Under the pieces are notes generated by a model, which was not told the DNA's origin, did no database searches, and was given only the letters and a program-made list of their open reading frames with translations. DNA of 57,432 nt, taken from the IMG/VR virus record IMGVR_UViG_3300035703_000111, positions 1 through 57,432 of that record. One strand, given 5' to 3'. The position numbers and the translations under genes are program-made. Below are positions 30,501 to 39,045 of this stretch, one piece after another. The stretch is from a virus. Numbering within the stretch: position 1 is the first letter of the stretch; every line of letters starts with the position of its first letter.

Positions 30501-33500
30501 TTTAATGAGTTAGAGTTTGCTCAACCAATTCAGAATCTATATCCTCAGACAAATCGTGATACTCCAGTATCAGATCCAAAGGCATCTGTTTCTTTTGCGC
30601 TTCCAGATCCAATTGGTCAGGTTGTAATTAATGAACCACAAAATAGTATTACAAAAGAAAGTTTAGGGAAGGGATTACTAGACTTTAATGTTGGTATTGC
30701 ACTTACAAACATTATTTCTGGTGCTGCTGGAACCACTCATACCTTTAACACTAAACAAGATCATGGTCTGAACCGTATTATCTCACTTTCTCTTGTAAAT
30801 CAAGGTGCAGGATATGGTGATGGTACTGCGTCTGCTAAAAATTATTTCAACGCACAGTTAATTAATGCTTCTGGATCAACAAATGGATTCAATGCAACTG
30901 CAAGAGTTAGTGTAAGTGCTGCTGGTACTATCACCGCAGTTAAAATAATGGACGGTGGTAGTGCGTATTCTGTTGGTGATCAACTCAATATTGTTGGTAT
31001 TGCAACTACTACTGGATTCTCTGTTGGTATCGTAAGTGTTACTGCAATTTATAATAATGTCGGAGATACTTTACTTGTTAGTGGTATTGTACCTGAAACT
31101 TTTGATGCATACAATAATTATTATCGTATCACTGGAATAACAAGTAGTAAAACAGTTAGTGTTGCATCGGCATCTACAATTAGTCCAGCCGTTACAACAG
31201 GTCTTGGATTAACTGTTACTGCGTTCTCTAATGCAATTCTAACAGGACAAACGCTCAATATCTCTTCCTTGGTTTATAATAATGTTGTTGGTCTTGCAAC
31301 AGTCACTACTCTACAGAATCACGGTTTGAATGTTGATAATAAGGTTCATCTTGGTGGAGCAGAAAATAGTTTTTATAATGGAGATTTTGTTGTAAAGAGA
31401 GTTGTAAATAATACATCTTTTGTAATTAATCCTGGTGTTAGAACAGATATTCCTGCAACAACTGGAAATAAATTTGCATATCAAAGTGGATTTGTTGCAA
31501 GTGGTGGCAATATCACTAGAGTTAATGAAAATCTTGGTGGAAGACAGATTGCACAATATGCTGGCATTACAACAACACTAGATTCTACAGTTAGTGATCC
31601 AAATTCATCAACTCTTAATGTTCTGAATGCAACTTCTTTAGATTTGAATGTTGGAGATTACTTACTTTTAGATGAAGAGATTGTCAGAATTAAAACAACA
31701 GTAACCTCTTCAAATGTTTCTGTATTTAGAGGTCTGTTTGGAACTCGTAAAACATCTCATAATTCTGGAGCAGTTATTCGTAGAATTAAACCAATTCCAA
31801 TTGAACTTCGTCGCAATTCATTAATTCGTGCATCAGGTCATACTTTCGAATATCTTGGTTTTGGTCCTGGTAACTATTCAACAGCATTCCCAGAAAGACA
31901 AGATCGCACCGTTACTGCTCAGGAAGAACTTCTAGCACAAGCAACAAAGCAGAGTGGTGGTATCGTAGTATTCACTGGTATGAATGCTGATGGTGATTTT
32001 TATGTAGGTAACAAAAAAGTTAGCTCTGCAACTGGTCAGGAAGAAGTATTTGATGCTCCAGTTCCAACGGTAACTGGAGAAGATCCTGGCGCAGGAAGTC
32101 TAAACATTGGTTTTGATGTCCTAACTCCTTTAGAAGTTTCAATCAGTCGCTCTGTAAGAGTCGAAGGTGGTCCAGATGCAAACATTATTTCTGAGTTTGA
32201 TGGTCCTGTAATTTTTAATAACAAGATTACTTCTACATCTGATAAAGGAATTGAAGCCAATTCACTCTTCTTACAAGGAGATGCATCAGTTTCTAGAAAG
32301 TATACTGTTGGTATTTCTACTCCTGTTCTTGCAGGAAATCCTGGAGATATTCAATATAACGCTGTTCCTGTAAGTGGAGATTATATTGGTTGGGTCTATA
32401 CTGATAACAATCGTTGGGAACAGTTTGGTTATATTGGACCAGAAGTTAATGCTGTTGGTATTTCTTCTGGTGGAACATATGTCGGTCTTTCAACTCTAGT
32501 CAATTTTGAGACAGGTCTTGGAGCAACAATTACAAGTTCTCATGATTCAGTTTCTGGAATTACAACATTAAGATTCCAGGCAAATCCATTGAATGTTGGT
32601 GTTGGTCTTGGAAATACTTTTGTCGGCATAGCAACTCAAATCAACTTCATTGGTTATGGAGTCACTGTTGGTATGATATTCAATGCTGGCATCGCTAGTG
32701 TTACTTTAACAGGTGGTGTTGGCGCAGGTGGAAGTAATCCTGGACTTCCAAATAATGCAGTTCAATACAATGATGGTGGATTTTTCCGTGGTAGTTCTGG
32801 TTTTACATTTAATGGAACTAATCTTGAACTGAATAATTCTTCTACATCTTCACTCTTTAAAATTGTTCAGACTGGAACAGGAAATGCATTCCAAGTAGAT
32901 GATGCTGCAAGTGATACAACTCCATTTGTAATTGCAAATGATGGTTCTGTTGGTATTGGAACCGCAACTCCAACAGCAAAAGTTGAGGTTGTTGCATCTA
33001 CACAAGAATCAGTTCGCATTAAATCTACAAGTGGATCTGGTAACATTGTAAGAGTTGATAATACCAACAATGATACTACGCCTGTTATTATTGATATTAG
33101 TGGAAATGTTGGTATTAATACTGTAAGTGCAATTGCAGCACTTGATGTTGTTGGAAATGCAGCTGTTACTGGTGAAGTAAGATATTATGAGACTGATAGA
33201 ACAAATTATGTTTCATTGCAAGCACCAACACTTACTTCTAATGTAAGTTTGACATTACCTCCTGTAGTTGGTGCCGCAAGTAGTGTTCTCTATACAACTG
33301 GTAGTGGAATTCTTAATTGGATTTCTCCACGAGCATTAATTGCTCTTGGCCTTACTAATACTGATAGTATTTCTGAAGGATCTACAAATTTATACTTCAC
33401 TGATGAAAGAGCACAAGATGCTGTTGGTTCTGCAATTAATGCAGGTATTCAGACTGGCATCACTGTAACGTATGATGATGCGAACAATCGTATTAATTTT

Positions 33501-33560
33501 AATGCTACTGGATCTTCACCATATCCATTCACGACTCGTGGATTTGGTTTTCCTCTCTGA
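27591..33560 (+). CDS. Giant beta-helical virion structural protein (1989 aa)
   Basis: The largest gene in the window. The N-terminal ~550 residues look like a pectate-lyase-type right-handed beta-helix (RPFKTLQRALAETSRFSYQ, ILLYPGDHVVDNRPGW, IIPRGTSIIGLDLRKT, HADGDKADGFKSMVVAQFTG, NSNSNFGAKALVASGF). Several small beta modules follow (GGLDVDTPIRIEG...YDGQYVV; LNVGSEVEI...YNGTFTVVSV), one of them shared with gp53. Residues ~1400-1490 (LIRASGHTFEYLGFGPGNY) recur in the protein at 51979. The C-terminal third is fibre-like, with repeated VGIG/VGIN motifs. Probably a baseplate-anchored fibre; T4 gp10 equivalence is possible but unproven. Confidence 0.75.
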   Translation: MGLSRLDNFLKSVRGNLIYVDPNSIDATDSIENQGNSLTRPFKTLQRALAETSRFSYQRGLDNDRFEKTTILLYPGDHVVDNRPGWIPDGANNYRLRNGLTSNDFPSWDLTTNFDLETPNNALYKLNSIHGGVIIPRGTSIIGLDLRKTRIRPKYVPNPENSSIERSAVFRVTGACYLWQFTILDANPNGTCYKDYTTNIFVPNFSHHKLTAFEYADGVNGVSIADDFQTYSTTRTDLDMYYEKIGLAYGSSSGREIQPDYPSSSLDIQPKIDEYRIVGSRGAEVGITSIKSGNGVIPSTNITVTLENSLGGLDVDTPIRIEGVGAAGYDGQYVVSEVISSTEIVYQVQNSPLDPLPPVVSATLNISVDTVTSASPYIFNVSMRSVYGMCGLHADGDKADGFKSMVVAQFTGIGLQKDNNAFVKYNATSGVYEDTNAFGNENIHTDSRARFKPEYENYHIKCSNDAYLQLVSVFAIGYANHFLAESGGDQSINNSNSNFGAKALVASGFRDNAFPRDDVGYITHVIPPKVLESEETTVEFTSIDVGVTTSVGISSHLYLYNQTNSALPPEGVIEGYRIGAKVNETINVLITDSGTATEYSANVVMPNTLDVISEKKLTVGRSSVGINSITNNTLTLTSNHNLINGESIRVISNTGQLPDGIQPNQVYYAITNTVASINANQIKIAQTLNDAVADNPITINNKGGLLSIVSRVSDKNSGDIGHPIQYDSTQGQWYVNVATAATANTLYSALSTLGVSGLGDATPRTYIKRKPDTRNIIDTVYRLRYVIPSDSPITARPPLDGYILQESNTSIGSTSTEVAYQFNPSTVTLSNSTELRNQKIIAGATWNSTVATITTELPHNLNVGSEVEILNVTSTNNTSGTADKGYNGTFTVVSVINSKKFTVTIASNPGTFTNDTSVRTTDLPYIRRKKFTNNYYIYRSQEVQSYIPGEQDGVYHLLVANASNSPSVAPFNELEFAQPIQNLYPQTNRDTPVSDPKASVSFALPDPIGQVVINEPQNSITKESLGKGLLDFNVGIALTNIISGAAGTTHTFNTKQDHGLNRIISLSLVNQGAGYGDGTASAKNYFNAQLINASGSTNGFNATARVSVSAAGTITAVKIMDGGSAYSVGDQLNIVGIATTTGFSVGIVSVTAIYNNVGDTLLVSGIVPETFDAYNNYYRITGITSSKTVSVASASTISPAVTTGLGLTVTAFSNAILTGQTLNISSLVYNNVVGLATVTTLQNHGLNVDNKVHLGGAENSFYNGDFVVKRVVNNTSFVINPGVRTDIPATTGNKFAYQSGFVASGGNITRVNENLGGRQIAQYAGITTTLDSTVSDPNSSTLNVLNATSLDLNVGDYLLLDEEIVRIKTTVTSSNVSVFRGLFGTRKTSHNSGAVIRRIKPIPIELRRNSLIRASGHTFEYLGFGPGNYSTAFPERQDRTVTAQEELLAQATKQSGGIVVFTGMNADGDFYVGNKKVSSATGQEEVFDAPVPTVTGEDPGAGSLNIGFDVLTPLEVSISRSVRVEGGPDANIISEFDGPVIFNNKITSTSDKGIEANSLFLQGDASVSRKYTVGISTPVLAGNPGDIQYNAVPVSGDYIGWVYTDNNRWEQFGYIGPEVNAVGISSGGTYVGLSTLVNFETGLGATITSSHDSVSGITTLRFQANPLNVGVGLGNTFVGIATQINFIGYGVTVGMIFNAGIASVTLTGGVGAGGSNPGLPNNAVQYNDGGFFRGSSGFTFNGTNLELNNSSTSSLFKIVQTGTGNAFQVDDAASDTTPFVIANDGSVGIGTATPTAKVEVVASTQESVRIKSTSGSGNIVRVDNTNNDTTPVIIDISGNVGINTVSAIAALDVVGNAAVTGEVRYYETDRTNYVSLQAPTLTSNVSLTLPPVVGAASSVLYTTGSGILNWISPRALIALGLTNTDSISEGSTNLYFTDERAQDAVGSAINAGIQTGITVTYDDANNRINFNATGSSPYPFTTRGFGFPL

Positions 33561-33800
33561 TTAAGTTCCATCTTCTTTAATAATAGTAATATTATATGCA
33601 CCCGATGATGCAGAAAAAATCTGTGAGGGTGCTAAAAAAATTTCTTTTGGAACGGGATTTGATGTACTCACATTTATCGTGACATTTGCCCATGAAATAT
33701 TGATTGGATTTGCTATAAAATTTATTTTGACTCTTACATTCTGGCCAGTATTATTTGAATATGTTGGATTTGACAATCCATTAAGTATCTGTGCTGCCAT
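33561..33800 (-). CDS. Small minus-strand structural-type protein (79 aa)
   Basis: Starts MAAQILNGLSNPTYSNNTGQ and ends FSASSGAYNITIIKEDG. It is a shorter paralogue of the upstream gene at 33802, sharing both ends but lacking its middle. The ATG at 33800 is chosen over 33812 because it matches the paralogue's MASQVL start. Convergent with the 1989-aa gene, with no gap between the stops. Probably a virion decoration or adhesin part; function unknown. Confidence 0.6.
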   Translation of the reverse strand: MAAQILNGLSNPTYSNNTGQNVRVKINFIANPINISWANVTINVSTSNPVPKEIFLAPSQIFSASSGAYNITIIKEDGT

Positions 33801-33801
33801 A

Positions 33802-34194
33802 TTAATTTCCATCCTCTTTAATGACTACAATATTATATGCACCTGATAAAGCACTAAAAGATTGTCCACTTGCAAGAGTTAATTCTACAGGAAAACTACT
33901 ATTCACTGGATCCAAGGTTAATGTACCTGATCCTCCAGATAGTGTTCCACTGATAGATCCTAATGAAGTACTAGGTGTGATAGATCCGCTGATAGTTCCG
34001 CTGATAGAAAAACTATTTGATCTATATGAAGGAGGAACACTTTTGCCAATAGTGGTTGCACCTGCGGTTACAGTTACACCTTCCCATGTCATGCTAGTAC
34101 AACTAGCCATGTAATTAATTAAAATTCTTACATTCTGACCAGTATTATTTGTATAAGATGGATTACTAGATCCAATCAACACCTGAGATGCCAT
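33802..34194 (-). CDS. Small minus-strand structural-type protein (130 aa)
   Basis: Starts MASQVLIGSSNPSYTNNTGQ, has a Ser/Gly/Thr-rich middle with ISGTISGSITPST and GSISGTLSGGSGT, and ends FSALSGAYNIVVIKEDG. Beta-rich and low complexity, like phage tail decorations. It overlaps no gene but shares a TAAT junction with its shorter paralogue. Transcribed from the minus side of the palindromic late promoter at 34219. Confidence 0.6.
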   Translation of the reverse strand: MASQVLIGSSNPSYTNNTGQNVRILINYMASCTSMTWEGVTVTAGATTIGKSVPPSYRSNSFSISGTISGSITPSTSLGSISGTLSGGSGTLTLDPVNSSFPVELTLASGQSFSALSGAYNIVVIKEDGN

Positions 34195-34218
34195 ATTAAT
34201 TATTAAATACTTTTCTAA

Positions 34219-34230
34219 TATTTATAAATA
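34219..34230. promoter_or_regulatory. Palindromic divergent late promoter
   Basis: The perfect palindrome TATTTATAAATA holds a TATAAATA late element on the plus strand (34223-34230, 28 bases before the TTG at 34259) and on the minus strand (34219-34226, 24 bases before the ATG at 34194). One site can serve both directions. Confidence 0.75.
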
Positions 34231-34258
34231 ACTAAAAGGAACAGGGGGAGAGTGAACC

Positions 34259-35611
34259 TTGGCTATAGATAAGAACTTTGTAGTAAAGCATGGTTTAGAG
34301 GTAAATACGGACCTCATTCTTGCAAACGCTACAACAAATCAAGTTGGTATCGCTACCACTGTTACAAAATACACTCTTCATGTTAATGGTGGTATTGGTG
34401 CAACCAACCTATCAGTAACAGGCGTAGCAACATTTCCTCAAGTAGTATTAACAGGATCTGTAAGTGCTGCGTCAACAACAGGTATATCTGGACAGTATTT
34501 AAAATCCACTGGAACTGGCGTTGTCTGGGAAAATTTTCCTGTAGGTAGAACATCTACTACATTTGTCGCATCATCGGGACAAGACACATTCAGTTTTGCG
34601 TATGCTGTTGGTCTTGTTGATATTTTTGTAAATGGAATTAAACTTACTCCATCAGAATTTAATGCCTCTGATGGAGTTTCTATTGTATTGAACACTCCAT
34701 GTTTTGGTGGAGAAGTTGTAGATGTTCATGCATACTCTGTATCTGGAATTGGTCTTGGTGGAACTGGAATCACTGGTTTAACCGTTCAAGATGAAGGATC
34801 AATTGTTGGTACTCCACAAGGCGTAACATCAATTAATTTTATTGGTGCTGGACTAACAGCATCTGCATCAGGAGCAGGATTGACTGTAAGTTTGCAAGAT
34901 GCTTGGACTCCAACATCTTCAGGAATAAGTACACTTTCAAATGTTGGTATTGGAACCACAAATCCAAGATTTGCATTAGAAGTTGGTTCGGTTGGTTATA
35001 ATAACACTTCACTTCATGTAAATGGAAATGCAAGAGTTACTGGAATTTTAACAGTTGGAAATTCTAGCATCACTCTTAATGGAGTTACTGATACTTTAAG
35101 TGTTCCAAATCTTATTGTTACAAATTCTTCCTCTGGTGTTATTGGTGCTGCAGTTAGCGTAAGAGATAATGGCACAGATTTAGGTCTTGCAGAAATCATT
35201 GATTTTGGTGAGAATGTTTCAGTATCGTTCGCATCTGGTATTGCAACTGTTACTGGATTTTCTTTCTGGGATTCATATAGTGTTGGAATTTATATTCATA
35301 CATTTTCTGACGTTGGTATTGGAACAACAATACCAACAACTAAACTTTCAGTTGTTGGAAGCACATCTGCTACAGAAACTACCTTTACAAATCAGTTAAG
35401 TGTAGGAACTGGCGGAACTGTAATTACTACAACTTCTGGTGGATTGGTCGGTATTGGAACCACGATTCCAACAAGTAATCTAACTGTTCGAGGAGGTGAT
35501 GTTTCTGTTGGTGTTAGTACTGCTCACGGTGTTATTCTTACATCACCAAATGGAACTCAATATCGTCTCATCGTAGCTGATAATGGTACACTCAGCACTA
35601 CTGCTGTCTAA
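34259..35611 (+). CDS. Tail fibre protein (450 aa, TTG start)
   Basis: Begins AIDKNFVVKHGLEVNTDLIL, the usual start of one class of cyanophage fibre proteins. The TTG lies 9 bases after a GGGGGAG ribosome site and no in-frame ATG fits. Repeated modules of the form VGIGTTxPxxxLxVxGS, three of them near the C-terminus, indicate a trimeric beta fibre. The middle has a FVNGIKLTPSEFNASDG module also found in the proteins at 46910 and 53895. No enzymatic domain seen. Confidence 0.72.
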   Translation: MAIDKNFVVKHGLEVNTDLILANATTNQVGIATTVTKYTLHVNGGIGATNLSVTGVATFPQVVLTGSVSAASTTGISGQYLKSTGTGVVWENFPVGRTSTTFVASSGQDTFSFAYAVGLVDIFVNGIKLTPSEFNASDGVSIVLNTPCFGGEVVDVHAYSVSGIGLGGTGITGLTVQDEGSIVGTPQGVTSINFIGAGLTASASGAGLTVSLQDAWTPTSSGISTLSNVGIGTTNPRFALEVGSVGYNNTSLHVNGNARVTGILTVGNSSITLNGVTDTLSVPNLIVTNSSSGVIGAAVSVRDNGTDLGLAEIIDFGENVSVSFASGIATVTGFSFWDSYSVGIYIHTFSDVGIGTTIPTTKLSVVGSTSATETTFTNQLSVGTGGTVITTTSGGLVGIGTTIPTSNLTVRGGDVSVGVSTAHGVILTSPNGTQYRLIVADNGTLSTTAV

Positions 35612-35617
35612 TAAATA
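35610..35617 (+). promoter_or_regulatory. Late-type promoter motif AATAAATA
   Basis: Overlaps the stop of the upstream fibre gene and ends 20 bases before the ATG at 35638. Confidence 0.45.
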
Positions 35618-35637
35618 AAACATAAGGAACTCCAGAG

Positions 35638-36807
35638 ATGGCAAATAACCGAGAACTATCACAATTTGGAAACTTTATATCGGTCAATGATACCTCTGAA
35701 AATATTGGTATCAGTACGGATGTAATCATTTCTGGAGTTCTAACTGCTACCAGATATTATGGTGATGGATCACAACTTACAGGAATCGCAACAGTCGGCG
35801 GTGGAACAACTCTAGGAATCACGACAATTTCTCAACTGACTGTTACTGGAATCACAACTCTTGGAAGTGTATCTGCAACAAGTCTAAGTGTATCTGGCGC
35901 TTCTACATTTGGAAATATTTTTTTAAATCCAGTAGGAATTATTACTGCTAATGTTGGTGTTGTAACTTATTATGGTGATGGTTCCAAACTAACTGGAGTT
36001 ATTTCTGGTGTTGGAATTAAAACTGCGGGAGGAACTGTAGGATCTGGAGCTACAGTATTAGATTTCCGTGGATCTGGAATTTCTACAGTTACTGTTGGAT
36101 CTGGAATCGGAACCATCTTCATCCAAGGTGGTGGAGGAGGAGGTTCGGTCAGCATTAGTAGTGTTGCACCAACTTCGCCATCAAGTGGTGATTTGTGGTA
36201 TAGTATTGATTATGGTAGAACTTTTGTTTACTACGATGAAGTTGTACTAGGTGTTGGTTCATCTGCATTTTGGGTAGATGCCGCACCATTCAATGTAAAT
36301 CTTTCTCAATTTGATAGTTTAAGTGTTGCAAATCTTACAGTAAACAACACCACAAAACTTCTTGGTGTTACTACTGCAAATGTACTTAATGTTACTGGTG
36401 TTACTACACTAAGTACATTAAATGTTACTGGTGTTACTGCACTAAGTACATTAAATGTCGCTGGAATTGCAACTCTCACGAGTCTTAATGTTGCAAATGT
36501 AAATTCTTCAGGTATCGTTACTGCAGTTGACTTTAACTCCACATCTGATATCAATCTCAAAGAAAATATTAACACTATTGATAGTGCTCTAGAAACTGTA
36601 AATCAACTTCGTGGAGTTTCATTTGATTGGAAGGATACTGGAAGAAGATCTTATGGTGTAATTGCTCAGGAGATTGAAAAAATACTTCCAGAACTTGTTT
36701 CAAATTCTGATATAAAAACGGTAAATTATAATGGTATTATTGGAGTTTTGATTGAAGCAGTAAAAGAACTTTCTGCTGAGATTGAAGAACTTAAGAGTAA
36801 TAAATAA
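35638..36807 (+). CDS. Tail fibre with S74 intramolecular chaperone (389 aa)
   Basis: A fibre protein with two YYGDGSxLTG modules, a Gly-rich turn, three 11-residue LNVTGVTxLST repeats and a C-terminal peptidase S74 auto-chaperone (~residues 299-389). That domain starts TSDINLKENI with the expected Ser303-Asp304 pair, followed by GVSFDWKDTG, YGVIAQEIEKILPELV and a helical end. S74 domains trimerise fibres and then cut themselves off. The same end occurs in the gene at 53895. Confidence 0.85.
   Translation: MANNRELSQFGNFISVNDTSENIGISTDVIISGVLTATRYYGDGSQLTGIATVGGGTTLGITTISQLTVTGITTLGSVSATSLSVSGASTFGNIFLNPVGIITANVGVVTYYGDGSKLTGVISGVGIKTAGGTVGSGATVLDFRGSGISTVTVGSGIGTIFIQGGGGGGSVSISSVAPTSPSSGDLWYSIDYGRTFVYYDEVVLGVGSSAFWVDAAPFNVNLSQFDSLSVANLTVNNTTKLLGVTTANVLNVTGVTTLSTLNVTGVTALSTLNVAGIATLTSLNVANVNSSGIVTAVDFNSTSDINLKENINTIDSALETVNQLRGVSFDWKDTGRRSYGVIAQEIEKILPELVSNSDIKTVNYNGIIGVLIEAVKELSAEIEELKSNK
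36385..36483 (+). repeat. Three tandem 33-bp repeats in the fibre gene
   Basis: Units at 36385, 36418 and 36451 encode LNVTGVTTLST, LNVTGVTALST and LNVAGIATLTS. Units 1 and 2 are nearly identical at DNA level; unit 3 has diverged. Confidence 0.85.
36799..36806 (+). promoter_or_regulatory. Late-type promoter motif AATAAATA
   Basis: Overlaps the end of the S74 fibre gene and ends 30 bases before the ATG at 36837, the first gene of adhesin cassette A. Confidence 0.45.
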
Positions 36808-36836
36808 GATAAGTAAAGCCGAGTGGAAACACGAAG

Positions 36837-37196
36837 ATGGCAATTCAAATTTCGGGAACGACTGTTATTGATAACAGTCGAAACCTGGCAAATATAGCAA
36901 CTTTTGATAGTACTATTACTTCAGTTTGGGATACTGTTACGGTAACGGCAACTGGAAAAACTCTAGTAAATAGAGAACACTGTACTGTAACTGCGGCGGG
37001 CCAAACAATTACTCTTCCGGCAACACCAAGTGTTGGATGGGAAGTGGTTGTTTCGGTTGGTAACTTTGCAGATACTATTGTTGCAAGAAATGGTCAAAAT
37101 ATTATGGGGCTTGCAGAGGATATTACTCTCGATAAAGCATATGCTGTGATGAATTTTATTTACACTGGAGCAACTCAAGGTTGGAGGATCTACTGA
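36837..37196 (+). CDS. Adhesin cassette A, first gene (119 aa)
   Basis: Beta-rich small protein with TLVNREHCTVTAAGQTITLP, WEVVVSVG and NIMGLAEDITLDKAYAVM. The same C-terminal ~90 residues occur in the gene at 44854, so this is the first member of a repeated three-gene cassette. Ends 1 base before the Gly-rich adhesin gene. Probably an adaptor or shaft piece; function inferred from context. Confidence 0.65.
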   Translation: MAIQISGTTVIDNSRNLANIATFDSTITSVWDTVTVTATGKTLVNREHCTVTAAGQTITLPATPSVGWEVVVSVGNFADTIVARNGQNIMGLAEDITLDKAYAVMNFIYTGATQGWRIY

Positions 37197-37197
37197 T

Positions 37198-38487
37198 ATG
37201 TCAGTTTTAAGTCAATTTTTTCCATCAGGTAGTGGTGGTAATGATGGAGTAAGAACTAATATTCTCTTAGTAGGTGGAGGAGCAGGCGGCAACCCTGCTG
37301 GTGGAGCATCATGCACTACATCTCCCAATTTAAACTTTGCGTCCGGTGGTGGTGGCGGTGGAGGAGGTCAAGTTTATGAATTTACAAATTATCAAATTTC
37401 TCCAGGATCTCAAATTTGTGTAACTATTGGTTCTGGAGGAGCTACATCTAGTTCTGGCGGAGATAGTTCAGTAACCATCGTTGGTGTTTCTACAGTAGTT
37501 TCTAAAGGTGGAAGATCTTCATCATTCCCAGGAACTTCTTTGGCACCAGATGTAACTTGCGCTACAGTCGATTACTTTTACAACAATGGATCACCACTTG
37601 GTGGTGGTGGTGGTGGTGCCACGGGTTTCTCTTGCTTTAGCCCTAGTCCAACTCCAACAGCACCTGGACCTGGTGGTTGCATCGGTGCAATTCCTTCCGG
37701 ATCAGTATACTGTGGAGTTGCTTCTTGTATTTCGTCTGGTGTATTGTGCAACTCTAGTGTTAATGATAACTTAATAAGAAAAGCAATAGGATGTCCAGGA
37801 GGTACTTCGCAGTGTAGTACCTGTGCATATCCAGCGCCAAGTCCATACCAATTCTATTCTTGTTATCGCAGTGGAATAGGAGGAGGTGGAGGAGGAGGAT
37901 CTGCTGGAACTGGATCCAATGGATCGATCAAGTCTCCCGCGCCAACTCCATATGTTCCAGGTCCCTGTGTAGGGTGCATCAACTCCTGTCACGGCGGAGG
38001 GCCTGGTGGGGCTGGTGGAAATGCATATTGTTCGGTAATTTCGGGAGGTATTCTTTCATATGGCGCTGGTGGAGGTGGAGGTGGAGGAAACTTTAATCTT
38101 ATAACCTCTACTGCTGCAGCGCAGCGACCTTGCGTTAATTATACATCTATAAGAGGATGTGGAGGGATCTCTGTTAATGGTGGATGTGGTGGATGTGGAG
38201 GAAACGGTACAACGCCAGATTATCCACAAATACCAGCAGCACCGAGCGGATGTCCTGGTGGTAATGGTACTGCTAACACTGGCGGTGGTGGTGGAGGTGG
38301 AGGTGCCGGACCAACAACACAAGGTACTGGCGGATCTGGTGGATCTGGAGTAGCTATAATTCAATATCCAACGCAATATGCATCAGTTGCAGCGCCGGCA
38401 CGACCAGGTGGATGTGATTGCTCTCCAGCAACTCCTGGATTCTACACTTATAAGTTTAATGGTCCTGGTTCCATCACATTACCATAA
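37198..38487 (+). CDS. Adhesin cassette A, glycine-rich Cys-rich adhesin (429 aa)
   Basis: Begins SVLSQFFPSGSGGNDG and consists largely of Gly-rich runs (GGGGGGGG, GGGGGGATG, GGGPGGAGG) alternating with variable segments, ending FYTYKFNGPGSITLP. Gly-rich motifs with variable loops are the architecture of the T4 gp38-type fibre-tip adhesins, so receptor binding is a strong inference. More than 20 Cys, often in CxxC pairs (CVGCINSC, GGCGGCGG, GGCDC), are unusual for a phage fibre. Paralogues at 45313 and 48169. Confidence 0.72.
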   Translation: MSVLSQFFPSGSGGNDGVRTNILLVGGGAGGNPAGGASCTTSPNLNFASGGGGGGGGQVYEFTNYQISPGSQICVTIGSGGATSSSGGDSSVTIVGVSTVVSKGGRSSSFPGTSLAPDVTCATVDYFYNNGSPLGGGGGGATGFSCFSPSPTPTAPGPGGCIGAIPSGSVYCGVASCISSGVLCNSSVNDNLIRKAIGCPGGTSQCSTCAYPAPSPYQFYSCYRSGIGGGGGGGSAGTGSNGSIKSPAPTPYVPGPCVGCINSCHGGGPGGAGGNAYCSVISGGILSYGAGGGGGGGNFNLITSTAAAQRPCVNYTSIRGCGGISVNGGCGGCGGNGTTPDYPQIPAAPSGCPGGNGTANTGGGGGGGGAGPTTQGTGGSGGSGVAIIQYPTQYASVAAPARPGGCDCSPATPGFYTYKFNGPGSITLP

Positions 38488-38505
38488 GAAGGAGGATAAT
38501 TTAAG

Positions 38506-38991
38506 ATGGCACATTTCGCACAACTAGATGACAATAACAAAGTTGTTAATGTAATTGTAATTCAAAATGAATTTATGATTGATGAAAATGGTAATGAAAG
38601 TGAAGAATTGGGTATTGAAAGATGTAAGCAGTTTACAGATCCAAATTCAAAATGGGTCCAAACATCATATAATGGAAACTTTAGAGGTAAATTCGCATCT
38701 ATTGGTGGATATTATTCTGATGACTTGGATGTATTCTCTTTTCCAAAACCACATAATTCTTGGGTTTTTAATGAAGAAACATTAGATTGGGATGCTCCAG
38801 TTGAAATGCCAGATGATGCACCAGCAGGCCAATATTATATTTGGAATGAAGATATAACTAATTGGCAACTACATCCACCAGTTCCAATGCCAGATGATGC
38901 ACCAGAAGGATCTTATTATCAGTGGAGTACTGAAACTGAATCTTGGGAGCTTAAACAATTTCCAGAACCAGTAGGTATTGCTACAACTTAA
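38506..38991 (+). CDS. Adhesin cassette A, third gene (161 aa)
   Basis: Begins MAHFAQLDDNNKVVNVIVIQ, continues with ESEELGIERCKQF, KWVQTSYNGNFRGKFASIGG and WVFNEETLDWDAP, then two PDDAP...YYxW repeats. A common cyanophage protein always found beside fibre genes. Paralogues at 46395 and 49122. GAAGGAGG lies about 10 bases before the ATG. Probably a fibre assembly or accessory factor; not proven. Confidence 0.68.
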   Translation: MAHFAQLDDNNKVVNVIVIQNEFMIDENGNESEELGIERCKQFTDPNSKWVQTSYNGNFRGKFASIGGYYSDDLDVFSFPKPHNSWVFNEETLDWDAPVEMPDDAPAGQYYIWNEDITNWQLHPPVPMPDDAPEGSYYQWSTETESWELKQFPEPVGIATT

Positions 38992-38992
38992 A

Positions 38993-39021
38993 TTGACACT
39001 TTAAGATCTCTCATATATAAT
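38993..39021 (+). promoter_or_regulatory. sigma70 promoter of the cargo module
   Basis: TTGACA (38993-38998), a 17-base spacer and TATAAT (39016-39021), perfect hexamers. It lies 25 bases before the first ATG of the seven-gene module, in a region otherwise served by late motifs. Confidence 0.85.
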
Positions 39022-39045
39022 ATCGTTGAGTACATCATAACTTGA

